A stretch of 64,000 nt of DNA from Duncaniella dubosii (GTDB lineage: Bacteria; Bacteroidota; Bacteroidia; Bacteroidales; Muribaculaceae). The DNA lies in the NCBI RefSeq assembly GCF_004803915.1, contig NZ_CP039396.1, forward strand, positions 1,054,001 through 1,118,000, given 5' to 3'. Below are positions 35,109 through 44,477 of the stretch, one piece after another (position 1 is the first letter of the stretch; every line of letters starts with the position of its first letter). Both the position numbers and the translations under genes were made by a program. The notes below the pieces were generated by a model, which searched no databases, was not told the DNA's origin, and saw nothing but the letters and a program-made list of their open reading frames with translations.

Positions 35109-35660
35109 ATGAAAAAGAAATTTATCTGCACCGTTTGCGGTTATGTACACGAAGGTGACGAAGCTCCCGAATTCTGCCCCCTCTGCAAAGCTCCCCGTTC
35201 AAAATTCAAGGAAATGGACGAGAGCGCAGTGCTCGAATTCGTGACTGAACACGTAATCGGAATCGCTAAGGACACCGACGACGAAATGAAGGCCGATCTC
35301 CGCGCACACTTCGAAGGCGAATGCGCCGAAGTAGGCATGTATCTCGCCATGTCGCGTCAGGCTGACCGCGAAGGTTACCCCGAAATCGCAGAAGCCTTCA
35401 AGCGCTATGCCATCGAAGAGGCTGAACACGCTTCCAAATTCGCTGAACTCCTTGGCGAATGCGTATGGTCAACCAAAGAAAACCTCGAAAAGCGCATGGC
35501 AGCCGAAGCAGGCGCAAACGCCGACAAGATGCGTATCGCCCGCCGCGCTAAGGAACTCAACCTCGACGCAATCCACGACACCGTTCACGAAATGGCTAAG
35601 GACGAAGCACGTCACGGTCAGGGATTCCAGGGTCTCTACAACCGCTACTTCAAGAAGTAA
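35109..35660 (+). CDS. Reverse rubrerythrin (NADH peroxidase type)
   Basis: Rubrerythrins reduce hydrogen peroxide at a diiron centre and protect anaerobes. Here the rubredoxin domain comes first (CTVCGY at residues 7-12, CPLC near 23-26), and the ferritin-like domain follows, the reverse of the classic order. Diiron ligands are in [23 protein letters not shown] and [12 protein letters not shown]. The length of 183 aa is normal. It starts 55 bases after perR with no promoter of its own in the gap, so it is probably in the perR transcript and under PerR control. Confidence 0.9.
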   Translation: MKKKFICTVCGYVHEGDEAPEFCPLCKAPRSKFKEMDESAVLEFVTEHVIGIAKDTDDEMKADLRAHFEGECAEVGMYLAMSRQADREGYPEIAEAFKRYAIEEAEHASKFAELLGECVWSTKENLEKRMAAEAGANADKMRIARRAKELNLDAIHDTVHEMAKDEARHGQGFQGLYNRYFKK

Positions 35661-35692
35661 TCAGCGACAGAACCTTTAATACTATACCTTTT

Positions 35693-35736
35693 CAGCCCCG
35701 TTGCCACATTTTCAAGGCAGCGGGGTTGTCGTTTTT
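35693..35736 (+). terminator. Intrinsic terminator after rubrerythrin
   Basis: CAGCCCCGTTGCC pairs with GGCAGCGGGGTTG (two G-T pairs), loop ten bases, followed by TCGTTTTT. Confidence 0.75.
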
Positions 35737-35922
35737 CAGCCGGTTCGCATCTTCGATGCCTTGTCATAATTTGGTCGCCATTGTAACCCCGCGTCGAGCG
35801 GAGACCACAGACCGAAGCAACACCGTGGGGGCATGCCGAAGGAGACACCGGCCTGATAGTTAATAAACCTTAACACGATAAATTTTCTGTAACCGAATTG
35901 TCGAAGTATTGTAACTATGTTG

Positions 35923-35930
35923 TAACTTTG
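35923..35930 (+). promoter_or_regulatory. -7 box for the M28 peptidase gene
   Basis: TAACTTTG matches TAnnTTTG, 87 bases before the ATG at 36018. Nothing else is seen between 35737 and 35922. Confidence 0.6.
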
Positions 35931-36017
35931 CTACGCCATACTTTAACCATACCGAAACATAAGGCCGAGTGAACTAAATCGGCATATATCAACCACCTTA
36001 ATACAGCCAGCAGAGTC

Positions 36018-37034
36018 ATGAAAGGATATCTAATCGCCGCCCTGTTCAGCATCATCGCTACCTTAGGGATTACAAGCTGTCGTCCGACCGCCTCTAACGG
36101 TGACGCGACCCGTACCCGTCAGGAAGAAAAACGGATCAAGACCCCTGCGCGCTTCAACCGCGACAGCGCCTACTCCTACGTAAGACGTCAGCTGGCATTC
36201 GGGCCGCGCGTATCGGGCACGGAAGGAAACCGCCTCTGCCGCGAATATCTCGTCAACGAACTCCGCCGCCACGGCGCACAGAATGTAAATGTCCAGACCG
36301 GCGAAGTCACAGCCTTCAACGGCGACCGTCTCCCGATAGGCAACATCATGGCATCATACAAACCCGAAATCCACGACCGCATACTCCTATTGGCCCACTA
36401 CGACACCCGTCCGTGGTGTGACTCCGACCAGAATGAGGAAAACAGGCTCAAACCCGTGCTCGGAGCCAACGACGGCGGCAGCGGAGTGGCAGTCCTCCTT
36501 GAAGTGGCACGTCATCTCAACGAGACAGAGCCTCCGGTAGGCGTGGACATCCTGCTGGTCGATGCCGAGGACTACGGTCAGGCTTCAGGATTCTCGACCC
36601 ACGACACATCGTGGTGTCTCGGCACGCAATACTGGATTGAAAACATGCCCTATCCCGCCGACTCGCTGCCCCGCTATGCAGTGCTTCTCGACATGGTAGG
36701 AGGAATGGACGCTAAATTCCACCGCGAATACTTCTCGGACCAGAACGCATCGAAACTTGTCGACAAAGTGTGGTCGGTAGCCGCCCGTTCGGGATATGAG
36801 AACCGCTTTATCAACAAGAGCGGAGGTGCAGTGGTCGACGACCACATCTTCCTCAACGACGCCGGAATACCTGCAATAGACATCATCGAGTCAAAAAACG
36901 AGTCGACGGGAACATTCGCCCCGACATGGCACACGACCGACGACACGCTTGAAAACATAGACCCCTCGTCGCTCGAAGCGGCCGGACAGACGGTGCTCAA
37001 TCTCATATACAACGAAATCCGCTGCATGAAATAA
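36018..37034 (+). CDS. M28-family lipoprotein, glutaminyl-peptide cyclotransferase-like
   Basis: The 338-aa protein has a lipoprotein signal (LGITSC, Cys 21). The M28 zinc-peptidase fold is clear: ILLLAHYDTRPW (metal His/Asp), GANDGGSGVAVLLE (bridging Asp), VDAEDYG (catalytic and metal Glu/Asp region) and TWHTTDDTLENID (last His). The pattern FGPRVSGTEGNR at the start and the overall length match the glutaminyl cyclase branch, which forms N-terminal pyroglutamate on exported proteins. In Bacteroidetes this follows lipoprotein or type IX export. True aminopeptidase activity cannot be excluded. Confidence 0.85.
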   Translation: MKGYLIAALFSIIATLGITSCRPTASNGDATRTRQEEKRIKTPARFNRDSAYSYVRRQLAFGPRVSGTEGNRLCREYLVNELRRHGAQNVNVQTGEVTAFNGDRLPIGNIMASYKPEIHDRILLLAHYDTRPWCDSDQNEENRLKPVLGANDGGSGVAVLLEVARHLNETEPPVGVDILLVDAEDYGQASGFSTHDTSWCLGTQYWIENMPYPADSLPRYAVLLDMVGGMDAKFHREYFSDQNASKLVDKVWSVAARSGYENRFINKSGGAVVDDHIFLNDAGIPAIDIIESKNESTGTFAPTWHTTDDTLENIDPSSLEAAGQTVLNLIYNEIRCMK

Positions 37035-37114
37035 TATTACAGGCGACACCCGCCCATACAGAAAGTATATTTCCCGGAATCATCCCATACGGATAGCCGC
37101 CCGGACAAAAGAAC

Positions 37115-37149
37115 AGGAGGAAACAGACCGTCAAGGCTTGTTTCCTCCT
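37115..37149. terminator. Terminator between convergent genes
   Basis: AGGAGGAAACA (37115-37125) pairs with TGTTTCCTCCT (37139-37149). It lies between the 3' ends of the M28 gene and the OmpA gene and may serve both. Confidence 0.6.
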
Positions 37150-37206
37150 TACCTTATGAAAAGAATTGATGATTATATGCCTTAATCACAGGCTGACGGA
37201 CATCAC

Positions 37207-37908
37207 TTACTTGAGAGTGCCCTGGTTGGCCTGTTCGATCATTTCCTTGCTTGCGGTGATGTAGACCTCTACACGGCGATTCTGCGCACGGCCTTCGGCT
37301 GTGGAGTTGGATGCAATGTAGTCCTGCATCGGAAGACCTTCTGCAGAAAGACGGGTGGCAGCGACACCGCTGTTGAGAAGATAGTTGCGAACGGCGTCAG
37401 CACGTCCGGTAGCGACACGCTCGTTGACGGCAAGCGAACCGGTGTCATCGGTGTAGCCGTAAATCTGCACGTTTGTGCCGGGATTATTGATAAGCGAAGC
37501 GGCAAACTTGCTGAGGTCAGTGCGTGCGCTTGCGCTGAGAGTCGTACCGTTGGTCGGGAAAAGAATACCGCCGTTGAAAGTGACCTGAATTGCCTGCAGA
37601 CCGTTTTCATCGGTCACCTGCTTGATTTCAGCCTGTTTTGCAAGCTCAGCCTGCAGTTCGGCCTGCTGCTTGTCCATCTTCTTGCCGATAAGGACACCTG
37701 CGCCCGTACCGACCGCAGCGCCGATAGCCGTACCGATTGCAGCGCCCTTGCCACCACCGATAAGCGCACCGAGTCCTGCTCCGAGAGCCGCACCGCCGCC
37801 ACCGCCGATGGCTGCGCCTTTACCTGTATTCGTCCATGATGAGCATCCCGTTGAAAGAAGCACACAGAGAGCCATTGCAGGAATTCCTAAAGCTTTTGCG
37901 AGTTTCAT
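37207..37908 (-). CDS. OmpA-family outer-membrane lipoprotein with glycine-zipper
   Basis: The 233-aa protein has a lipoprotein signal ending LSTGCSSW (Cys 22). A glycine-zipper region (KGAAIGGGGGAALGAG and two similar runs, residues 29-75) may insert in or lie on the membrane. A short coiled-coil KKMDKQQAELQAELAKQAEI follows. The C-terminal OmpA domain has LFPTNGTTLSASARTDLSKF and the peptidoglycan-binding TDDTGSLAVNERVATGRADAV, with final AQNRRVEV. It probably links the outer membrane to peptidoglycan. It is convergent with the M28 gene and has its own promoter. Confidence 0.93.
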   Translation of the reverse strand: MKLAKALGIPAMALCVLLSTGCSSWTNTGKGAAIGGGGGAALGAGLGALIGGGKGAAIGTAIGAAVGTGAGVLIGKKMDKQQAELQAELAKQAEIKQVTDENGLQAIQVTFNGGILFPTNGTTLSASARTDLSKFAASLINNPGTNVQIYGYTDDTGSLAVNERVATGRADAVRNYLLNSGVAATRLSAEGLPMQDYIASNSTAEGRAQNRRVEVYITASKEMIEQANQGTLK

Positions 37909-37945
37909 TTTTATATTTTTTAAGTTAACGTGTTAAATATCGACG

Positions 37946-37953
37946 CAAAAATA
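37946..37953 (-). promoter_or_regulatory. -7 box of the OmpA lipoprotein gene
   Basis: The minus strand reads TATTTTTG followed by CGTCG, matching TAnnTTTG, 37 bases before the ATG at 37908. Confidence 0.55.
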
Positions 37954-38084
37954 GGCATTAATTCATAGACTTCCCAATAAAATCTACTCATCGCAATATT
38001 TTTTCTATAAAGCGTCTGTATAGTTATTACGCATTCAAAAAAATAAAGTTTTTCACCGAATCGCAATCTTTGATAAAAATTTCT

Positions 38085-38092
38085 TAATTTTG
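38085..38092 (+). promoter_or_regulatory. -7 box of the EamA transporter gene
   Basis: TAATTTTG matches TAnnTTTG, about 150 bases before the ATG at 38245. The long leader holds no recognised element. Confidence 0.5.
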
Positions 38093-38244
38093 TCATCGGT
38101 TATGGCGACGTCAGGTCCTTCCGTTGGCATGACCGACCCTGAAAACACCTTGAGAACATTGTTGATGCGGAGGGTCTTAAACGAAGGTTAACCTTAAAAA
38201 GAGTGCCGTCGGCGACACATTGCGGGCATTCTATAATTATCGTC

Positions 38245-39162
38245 ATGTCGACAAAGCGTTTTTCTCCGAAAGGCAATCTTTTGCTTTATCATGTAGGGGC
38301 CGCTGTTGCTGTCATTGGCTGGGGAGTCTCGTTTATTTCCACAAAAGTGCTCCTCGACAACGGATTGCACCCTATCGAAATCTACATCTACCGTTTCGCC
38401 ATCGCCTATCTTGCGATGCTGCTGATCTGTCACAAAAAGATATTCAGCAACTCGTGGCGACATGAATTCAGCTTCATGCTCGCAGGTCTTTTCGGCGGCT
38501 CAATCTATTTCATCTCCGAGAACGTTGCGCTTGAATACACTCTTGTCAGCAACGTATCGCTCATCACCTCGCTATCCCCGCTTCTGACAGTGCTGCTCAT
38601 AGGTTTCATCTATAAGTCAGACCGTCCCGGGAAAGAAACCATTCTTGGCTCTGTAGTGGCCTTTCTCGGCGTGGGTCTCGTGATTTTCAACAGCAGCTTC
38701 AATCTCAGCATAAACCCTCTCGGCGACCTGCTGTCGCTTCTGGCAGCCTTCTGCTGGGCAATCTACAGCATAGTCCTCAAGCAGCTCAACCCGCTCTACA
38801 GCGCACTGTTCATCACCCGAAAGACTTTCTTCTACGGCGTGCTGACAGCCATCCCGTTCCTGCTAATCGAGCCGTCGATTACCCCGCCGACAGTGCTGCT
38901 CGACCCGGTATTGCTCGGCAACATCCTGTTTCTCGCACTATTCTGTTCGATGTTCGCCTATCTGATGTGGGCAGCCATTATCGGCAAAATCGGAGCTGTC
39001 AAAGCCTCCAACTACATGTATTTCCAGCCGGTGGTGACACTCGTGTTCTCCTTCCTCATCCTCGGCGAGAAAATCTCGGTCATCGGCTATACGGGATGCG
39101 CCATGATCCTGCTGGGAGTCTGGATGGCCGACTATCTGCAGAAACGCAAACTACGTAACTAA
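38245..39162 (+). CDS. EamA/DMT-family transporter
   Basis: ATG 38245 (MSTKRFSPKGNLLLYHVG) is preferred; the 305-aa product has ten predicted membrane helices in two EamA repeats. The first repeat starts AVIGWGVSFISTKVLLDNG and contains YIYRFAIAYLAMLLI; the second contains LAAFCWAIYSIVLKQLNP and ends with VVTLVFSFLILGEKIS. Members export amino acids, nucleosides or other small metabolites; the substrate is not predictable here. The tricorn-like protease gene follows after 61 bases and may be cotranscribed. Confidence 0.87.
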   Translation: MSTKRFSPKGNLLLYHVGAAVAVIGWGVSFISTKVLLDNGLHPIEIYIYRFAIAYLAMLLICHKKIFSNSWRHEFSFMLAGLFGGSIYFISENVALEYTLVSNVSLITSLSPLLTVLLIGFIYKSDRPGKETILGSVVAFLGVGLVIFNSSFNLSINPLGDLLSLLAAFCWAIYSIVLKQLNPLYSALFITRKTFFYGVLTAIPFLLIEPSITPPTVLLDPVLLGNILFLALFCSMFAYLMWAAIIGKIGAVKASNYMYFQPVVTLVFSFLILGEKISVIGYTGCAMILLGVWMADYLQKRKLRN

Positions 39163-39223
39163 AGTCTGAGGCCGAATGAAACGGTTCTCTGACAAATTCA
39201 CCAACATACACCTCACCGACCTT

Positions 39224-42200
39224 ATGAAGAAATCCATTATCAGCGCAGTGCTTTTAAGCGCCACTTTGGGCGCAGGCGCGGTGACTCCGCTATGGCTTCG
39301 CGATGTCCGCATCTCGCCCGACGGCAAGACAATCGCCTTCACCTACAAAGGAGACATCTACACCGTCCCCGTCAACGGCGGACAGGCCAGACAGCTCACC
39401 ACCGTACAGTCCTACGAATCAGAACCAGTCTGGTCGCCTGACGGCAAGATGATAGCCTTCGCGAGCGACCGCAACGGAGGCTCTGATATCTATATCATGA
39501 GCGCCGACGGAGGCGAGGCGACACGCCTGACCTACAACTCGGCAGCCGAAATTCCCCACGCATTCACCCCCGATGGCAAATCGGTGGTCTACTCGGCATC
39601 GATTCAGGACGCTCCCTCGGCCCTGCTGTTTCCGGCTGCATGGCAGACAGAGCTTTACTCCGTGCCTGTCAAGGGCGGCCGTCCGCGCCAGATTCTCTCG
39701 ACTCCAGCAGAAGCCATCAGCTATCTGCCCGACAACAAATCGTTTATCTACGTTGACCGCAAGGGCGGCGAAGACCAGTGGCGCAAACACCACACATCGT
39801 CGGTCACCCGCGAAATCTGGAAATATGACGCAGCCACAGGCCGCCACACCAATCTCACGGAGCACCCGGGCGAGGACCGCAGCCCGGTGGTGACACCCGA
39901 CGGTCAGACAATGTATTTCCTGAGCGAGCGCGACGGCGGAACGTTCAACGTCTACTCAATGCAGCTCTCCGACCCGTCGAAGATAAGCGCGCTCACCGAT
40001 TTCAAGACCCACCCGGTGCGTTTCCTCTCGCGCGGTGCCGACGGCACACTCGCCTTCACCTACGACGGTGAAATCTACACCATGCGTCAGGGAGGCAAAC
40101 CTTCGAAAGTCAACATCTCGATAGTAGCCGACGAGAGCGAGCCGGACGTAATCACGCGCTTCACCTCCGGCACACGAGGAGCAGTCCCCTCGCCCGACGG
40201 TAAGCAGGTGGCATTCGTCAACCACGGCGACATCTTCGTGACCTCGGTGGAATATCCTACCACCAAGCAGATCACAACCACACCTCAGGCGGAAAGCTCT
40301 ATCAGCTGGGGCACTGACAACCGTACACTCTACTACAGCTCCGACCGCGACGGCCACGAGAATATCTACCGCGCCAAAATCGCGCGTGAAGATGACCTCA
40401 ACTTCCCCAACGCGACACTTATCGACGAAGAGCCGGTGTTCAAGCCCAGCGACAACGTTGACCGCGCACATCCGCTCATCTCGCCCGACGGAAAGAAGAT
40501 GGCATTCGTGACCGGCCGCCGCGACATCGCAGTCATGGACATCAAGTCAGGCAAGGTCACACAGCTCACCAAAGGCAACATCTGCAACTCGCGCACCGGG
40601 AAACTCAATTTCTCATGGTCGCCCGACAGCAAGTGGCTTGCAGCCGAAGTCGACATGCACCGCCGCAGCCCCTACTATGACATAGCCATCATCAACGCAT
40701 CGACCGGTGAAATCACCAACATCACCAACTCTTCATATTCCAACTATAGTCCCCGCTGGGTGATGGGCGGCGACGCAATCCTCTTTGTGAGCGACCGCTA
40801 CGGCATGCGCAGCCAAGCTTCGTGGGGTGCGCAGTATGACGCGCTGCTCGTGTTTACCAACCGCGCCGCCTACGACCGTTTCCGTCTCTCGCCCGAAGAT
40901 TTCGCGCTCCAGAAAGAATTGAAGGAGGCACGAAAGAAGAAAGAGGCCGAAAAAGATAAAAAAGATTCGAAGGATTCCAAGAAATCGAAAATCGACGATT
41001 CAAACAAGAAGCAGGAATCAAAGGACATCAACATTGAGCTTGACGGCATCAGCGACCGCATCGTGCGCCTGACTCCGTTCTCGTCAGACCTTGCCGACAT
41101 CTATATCGACGACAAGGGTGACAACCTGTGGTTTCTCGCCGCATTCGACAGTGGCTACGACCTCTGGAAAATGAACCTGCGCAAAGGCGATGTGAGCCTT
41201 GCAAACAAACTCGATGCGGCCGGACTCTCGATGACTCCCGACGCTGAAGGCAAGAACCTCTTCCTCCTCGGCTCGTCGTCGATGCGCAAGATGAGCCTTC
41301 CCGGCGGAAAGATGGAAAGAATCACCGTCAGCGGAACACGCAAGAACAACCCTGTAGCCGAAAGAGAATATCTCTATGACTACATACTCAAGGAAGAGGA
41401 TGCACGCTTCTTCGATCCCAAAATGCACGGTGTGGACTGGAAGAAGATGGGCGAGGCTTACCGCAAGTTCCTCCCCCACATCAACCACAACGCCGACTTC
41501 GCCGAAATGACAAGCGAACTTCTCGGTGAGCTCAACGTATCGCATACCGGCACACGCTACTATGGCGACGGAGCGAAAGAACCCACCGCATCGCTCGGAC
41601 TGCTCTATGACATGACCTACGACGGACCGGGTCTCAAGGTTGCGGAAATCGTGGAAGGTGGCCCGTTCGGCCATGCCGACACCGCCATAAAGCCGGGAGC
41701 AATCGTGACAGCCATCAATGGTGTCAAGATTGACTCGGAGAGTGACTACACCCCGCTTTTCAACGGAATCGCACGCAAAAAGACCCTCGTCAGCTTCACA
41801 CTCCCCTCAGGCGAGAAGGAGGAAGAAGTGGTGCTCCCCACAACCCGCATGACCGACCTTCTCTATAACCGTTGGGTGAAGCGCAACGCCCACCTCGTCG
41901 ATTCGCTCTCTGGCGGCCGTCTCGGCTATGTGCACATCCGCTCAATGAACGACGCAAGCTACCGCACAATCTATGCAGACCTGCTCGGAAAGTACAACGA
42001 GCGTGACGGAATCGTGATCGACACCCGTTTCAACGGCGGAGGCCGTCTGCACGAGGACATCGAAGTGCTCTTCAGCGGAAAGAAGTATCTCACTCAGGAA
42101 ATCAAGGGAGTGGTCGCAGGCGAAATGCCTTCGCGCCGCTGGAACAAGCCTTCGGTCATGCTCACCGGCGAGGCCAACTATTCAAACGCACACGGCACTC

Positions 42201-42478
42201 CGTGGGTGTATCGCCACGTGGGTCTCGGCAAGATTGTCGGCATGCCTGTCCCCGGAACGATGAGCTCGGTCAACTGGGTCAACATGCAAGATCCCTCGCT
42301 GACATTCGGCATCCCGGTTGTCGGTTTCAAGACAGCTGAAGGCAACTATCTTGAAAACACCCAGCTCGAACCTGACGTGAAGGTGGCCAACGACCCTGCA
42401 AAAATCATTCTCGGAATCGACGACCAGATTTCAGCAGCCGTCACCACTCTTCTCAACGACATCGACAAGAAGAAATAA
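39224..42478 (+). CDS. Tricorn-like S41 peptidase with beta-propeller
   Basis: ATG 39224 (MKKSIISAVLLSATLGAGA) gives a signal peptide and 1084 aa, so the protein is probably periplasmic. Residues about 25-570 form TolB/WD-like propeller blades with repeated SPDGK motifs. A very charged Lys/Glu/Asp linker lies near 570-615. A PDZ domain (residues about 790-880) has GLLYDMTYDGPGLKVAEIVE and AIVTAINGVKI. The S41 catalytic domain has IVIDTRFNGGGRLHED and NYSNAHGTPW, with the likely nucleophile Ser near 985. It probably trims peptides in the envelope. It ends at a strong convergent terminator. Confidence 0.92.
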   Translation: MKKSIISAVLLSATLGAGAVTPLWLRDVRISPDGKTIAFTYKGDIYTVPVNGGQARQLTTVQSYESEPVWSPDGKMIAFASDRNGGSDIYIMSADGGEATRLTYNSAAEIPHAFTPDGKSVVYSASIQDAPSALLFPAAWQTELYSVPVKGGRPRQILSTPAEAISYLPDNKSFIYVDRKGGEDQWRKHHTSSVTREIWKYDAATGRHTNLTEHPGEDRSPVVTPDGQTMYFLSERDGGTFNVYSMQLSDPSKISALTDFKTHPVRFLSRGADGTLAFTYDGEIYTMRQGGKPSKVNISIVADESEPDVITRFTSGTRGAVPSPDGKQVAFVNHGDIFVTSVEYPTTKQITTTPQAESSISWGTDNRTLYYSSDRDGHENIYRAKIAREDDLNFPNATLIDEEPVFKPSDNVDRAHPLISPDGKKMAFVTGRRDIAVMDIKSGKVTQLTKGNICNSRTGKLNFSWSPDSKWLAAEVDMHRRSPYYDIAIINASTGEITNITNSSYSNYSPRWVMGGDAILFVSDRYGMRSQASWGAQYDALLVFTNRAAYDRFRLSPEDFALQKELKEARKKKEAEKDKKDSKDSKKSKIDDSNKKQESKDINIELDGISDRIVRLTPFSSDLADIYIDDKGDNLWFLAAFDSGYDLWKMNLRKGDVSLANKLDAAGLSMTPDAEGKNLFLLGSSSMRKMSLPGGKMERITVSGTRKNNPVAEREYLYDYILKEEDARFFDPKMHGVDWKKMGEAYRKFLPHINHNADFAEMTSELLGELNVSHTGTRYYGDGAKEPTASLGLLYDMTYDGPGLKVAEIVEGGPFGHADTAIKPGAIVTAINGVKIDSESDYTPLFNGIARKKTLVSFTLPSGEKEEEVVLPTTRMTDLLYNRWVKRNAHLVDSLSGGRLGYVHIRSMNDASYRTIYADLLGKYNERDGIVIDTRFNGGGRLHEDIEVLFSGKKYLTQEIKGVVAGEMPSRRWNKPSVMLTGEANYSNAHGTPWVYRHVGLGKIVGMPVPGTMSSVNWVNMQDPSLTFGIPVVGFKTAEGNYLENTQLEPDVKVANDPAKIILGIDDQISAAVTTLLNDIDKKK

Positions 42479-42505
42479 TCAATTCTATTCCTATAGCAAA
42501 ACAGA

Positions 42506-42545
42506 CAACGCCTGTTCCCGGACTGCCGGGGACAGGCGTTGTTCG
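42506..42545. terminator. Strong terminator between tricorn and terminase genes
   Basis: CAACGCCTGTTCCCGG pairs with CCGGGGACAGGCGTTG around an ACTG loop (42506-42541), 28 bases past the tricorn stop. The terminase gene converges on it from the other side, so it may stop both transcripts. Confidence 0.75.
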
Positions 42546-42599
42546 TTTGTATTCACTGAAAAATCAGCACCGTTTTTCACCACATAAGACAACAGCGTG

Positions 42600-44477
42600 C
42601 TACCGCATGCAACGGTCGAGTATGGCATTGAGGGTGCTGTCGTCAAACCTGAATGGGGAGACAAGGCGACCTGTGGCATGGATATAGAGAGCGATAGCGC
42701 GCGTCATGAGCATGTCGTCATGGCAACCGCGCGAGGCGCAGTAAGAACCGTCTGGCAATGCCTCATACTGGAGAAGCTCGTCGCAGGCGGCCGACGAGTG
42801 CTCGACATAGCCACGGTCGCGCACACAGGCCACAAGATTCGCGATGATAGCCGGCTTGGTGCGCATGTTGGTGTGGAAACCGACAGTCTGCGCCGCGCCG
42901 TCGTGGCTACAAGGACGGAAATAGAGATTCGGATAACGCACCGAAAGAGTATCGAGTATGTAACGCCCCTCGCCCTCCGACGAGCTTTCCCATGAATTGC
43001 TCTCGACAACAAGCAGAGCGTCACCGTAATACCGTCCGAGAGCCTCAGCCTTGCGTGCAAGCAGGTCATGGTCGATATGCCCGCGCCACTGGGCCACGAT
43101 TTCGGGAACTCCGTCAGGCGAATCGGAGTGGCGGTCAAGGACACAGATGACAGAGAAATCAGCGTTGCGGGTGCGTCCGCCGATATCGACACAGACTATA
43201 TAGTCACCGCCCGGCCGCGGATAGCGCCACAGCTCACACTTTCCGTCGACCGAAGGGACAAACCTCGGCGCTACACACAGCGCCGTGTCACCGCAGTCAG
43301 ACATCACGACCTCTCCCCTTTCGGCCTTCACACGGCAACCCTCGCGCAATGCCTCGACATCTTCCGAACTGAACACGTTGCTTACAGTCGACGAAAAAGC
43401 CTCGGCAGGAGTCGTGGGATACTCGGCCATCATTGACCTATGGTCGGAGAAAGCCATGCGCTTCTCATGATACCATTTTATCGCCTCCAGCGTGCAACCG
43501 TGGACAGTCCACAGACTGCGCTCGTAATCGTCCATCGAATCCCACAGCGCATCTGGATCAGAGACCTCACAGCGGTTGATCTCAATCTCGTGCCAAGGGA
43601 CGAAGAAAGGAATCTTGTCACTCGCACCCGGAGTGTTGGCGCGCAGCCATTCACGATGGAAAAAATTACCTACGCCGTTGGCAGTGCTCTCCATAGCGAC
43701 AAACGACAGCGGTTTCGACGCTATGCCGGAAGTGACCGAACGCATAAGGTCGGCCGGACTGTGGCGTGGAGAGTCCTTCCAGAAAGCCACTTCGCTGAGA
43801 TGGGCAAGCGCACAGTCGAGACCGCGTGCGGCCTCCTGATTCTCGCTCGAACAGACCGTCACCTTGCACTCGCGTCCCGGAATGACCCGTGTGTTTGTCA
43901 TGCGTTCGAAGGGTCTGAACTCAGGACGCGCCTCCTCATCCCAATAATCAGGCGGATAGCGGGAAAGGAGCTTGGAATACATTCCACGTATGGTGGCGGC
44001 CGTGTCCTTGACATGGGCACATATAAGGGAGTTCCAGTTGCGGCAATGGATTATCTGAATCCATGCGAAATAAATCTGTATAAGCGTCGAACCGCCCCAT
44101 TGACGGGCTTTAAGCATGATCAGACGCAGCGGGCGTCCGGCCCGACGTTCGGCTTCAAGCAGACCGACAAGCCTCCGCTGCGGACGGTTGAGACGGAAAG
44201 GAATGTCGGCCGAGGTCATCTTGTCGGTTATCACCACACAGCTCACCGCCCAGAAAGGGAAATCATATCTGAAACGCAGACGCGCGAAATCCGTCTCCGA
44301 GACCGCCACACCAAGCCGCGAATCGGCAAGCATGGCCGAAGGAAGATAATAGGTAGTGCCGTTGAAGGAATATGGACGACGGTCTGAATCCGATTCATCG
44401 CCTGTCAGCGGGTCCGGAGTATGGCCAAGAGCCACATTCCGGCGGCTATTCTCAATAAGTATATCGCGTGGTATCAT
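42600..44477 (-). CDS. Phage-type large terminase subunit
   Basis: Large terminases cut phage DNA and pump it into the procapsid through the portal. The 625-aa protein has the ATPase P-loop KARQWGGST (residues 123-131) and Walker B-type ALAHLSEVAFW (224-234) with catalytic Glu. A coupling motif MESTANG lies at 262-268. The C-terminal RuvC-like nuclease keeps its acidic residues: VDIGG (Asp 431), VVESNS (Glu 492) and CHDDML (Asp 587/588). It has no frameshift, so it looks maintained. Its ATG overlaps the upstream stop (ATGA). No small terminase, capsid, integrase or lysis gene is nearby; the portal is about 41 kb away. Confidence 0.88.
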   Translation of the reverse strand: MIPRDILIENSRRNVALGHTPDPLTGDESDSDRRPYSFNGTTYYLPSAMLADSRLGVAVSETDFARLRFRYDFPFWAVSCVVITDKMTSADIPFRLNRPQRRLVGLLEAERRAGRPLRLIMLKARQWGGSTLIQIYFAWIQIIHCRNWNSLICAHVKDTAATIRGMYSKLLSRYPPDYWDEEARPEFRPFERMTNTRVIPGRECKVTVCSSENQEAARGLDCALAHLSEVAFWKDSPRHSPADLMRSVTSGIASKPLSFVAMESTANGVGNFFHREWLRANTPGASDKIPFFVPWHEIEINRCEVSDPDALWDSMDDYERSLWTVHGCTLEAIKWYHEKRMAFSDHRSMMAEYPTTPAEAFSSTVSNVFSSEDVEALREGCRVKAERGEVVMSDCGDTALCVAPRFVPSVDGKCELWRYPRPGGDYIVCVDIGGRTRNADFSVICVLDRHSDSPDGVPEIVAQWRGHIDHDLLARKAEALGRYYGDALLVVESNSWESSSEGEGRYILDTLSVRYPNLYFRPCSHDGAAQTVGFHTNMRTKPAIIANLVACVRDRGYVEHSSAACDELLQYEALPDGSYCASRGCHDDMLMTRAIALYIHATGRLVSPFRFDDSTLNAILDRCMR

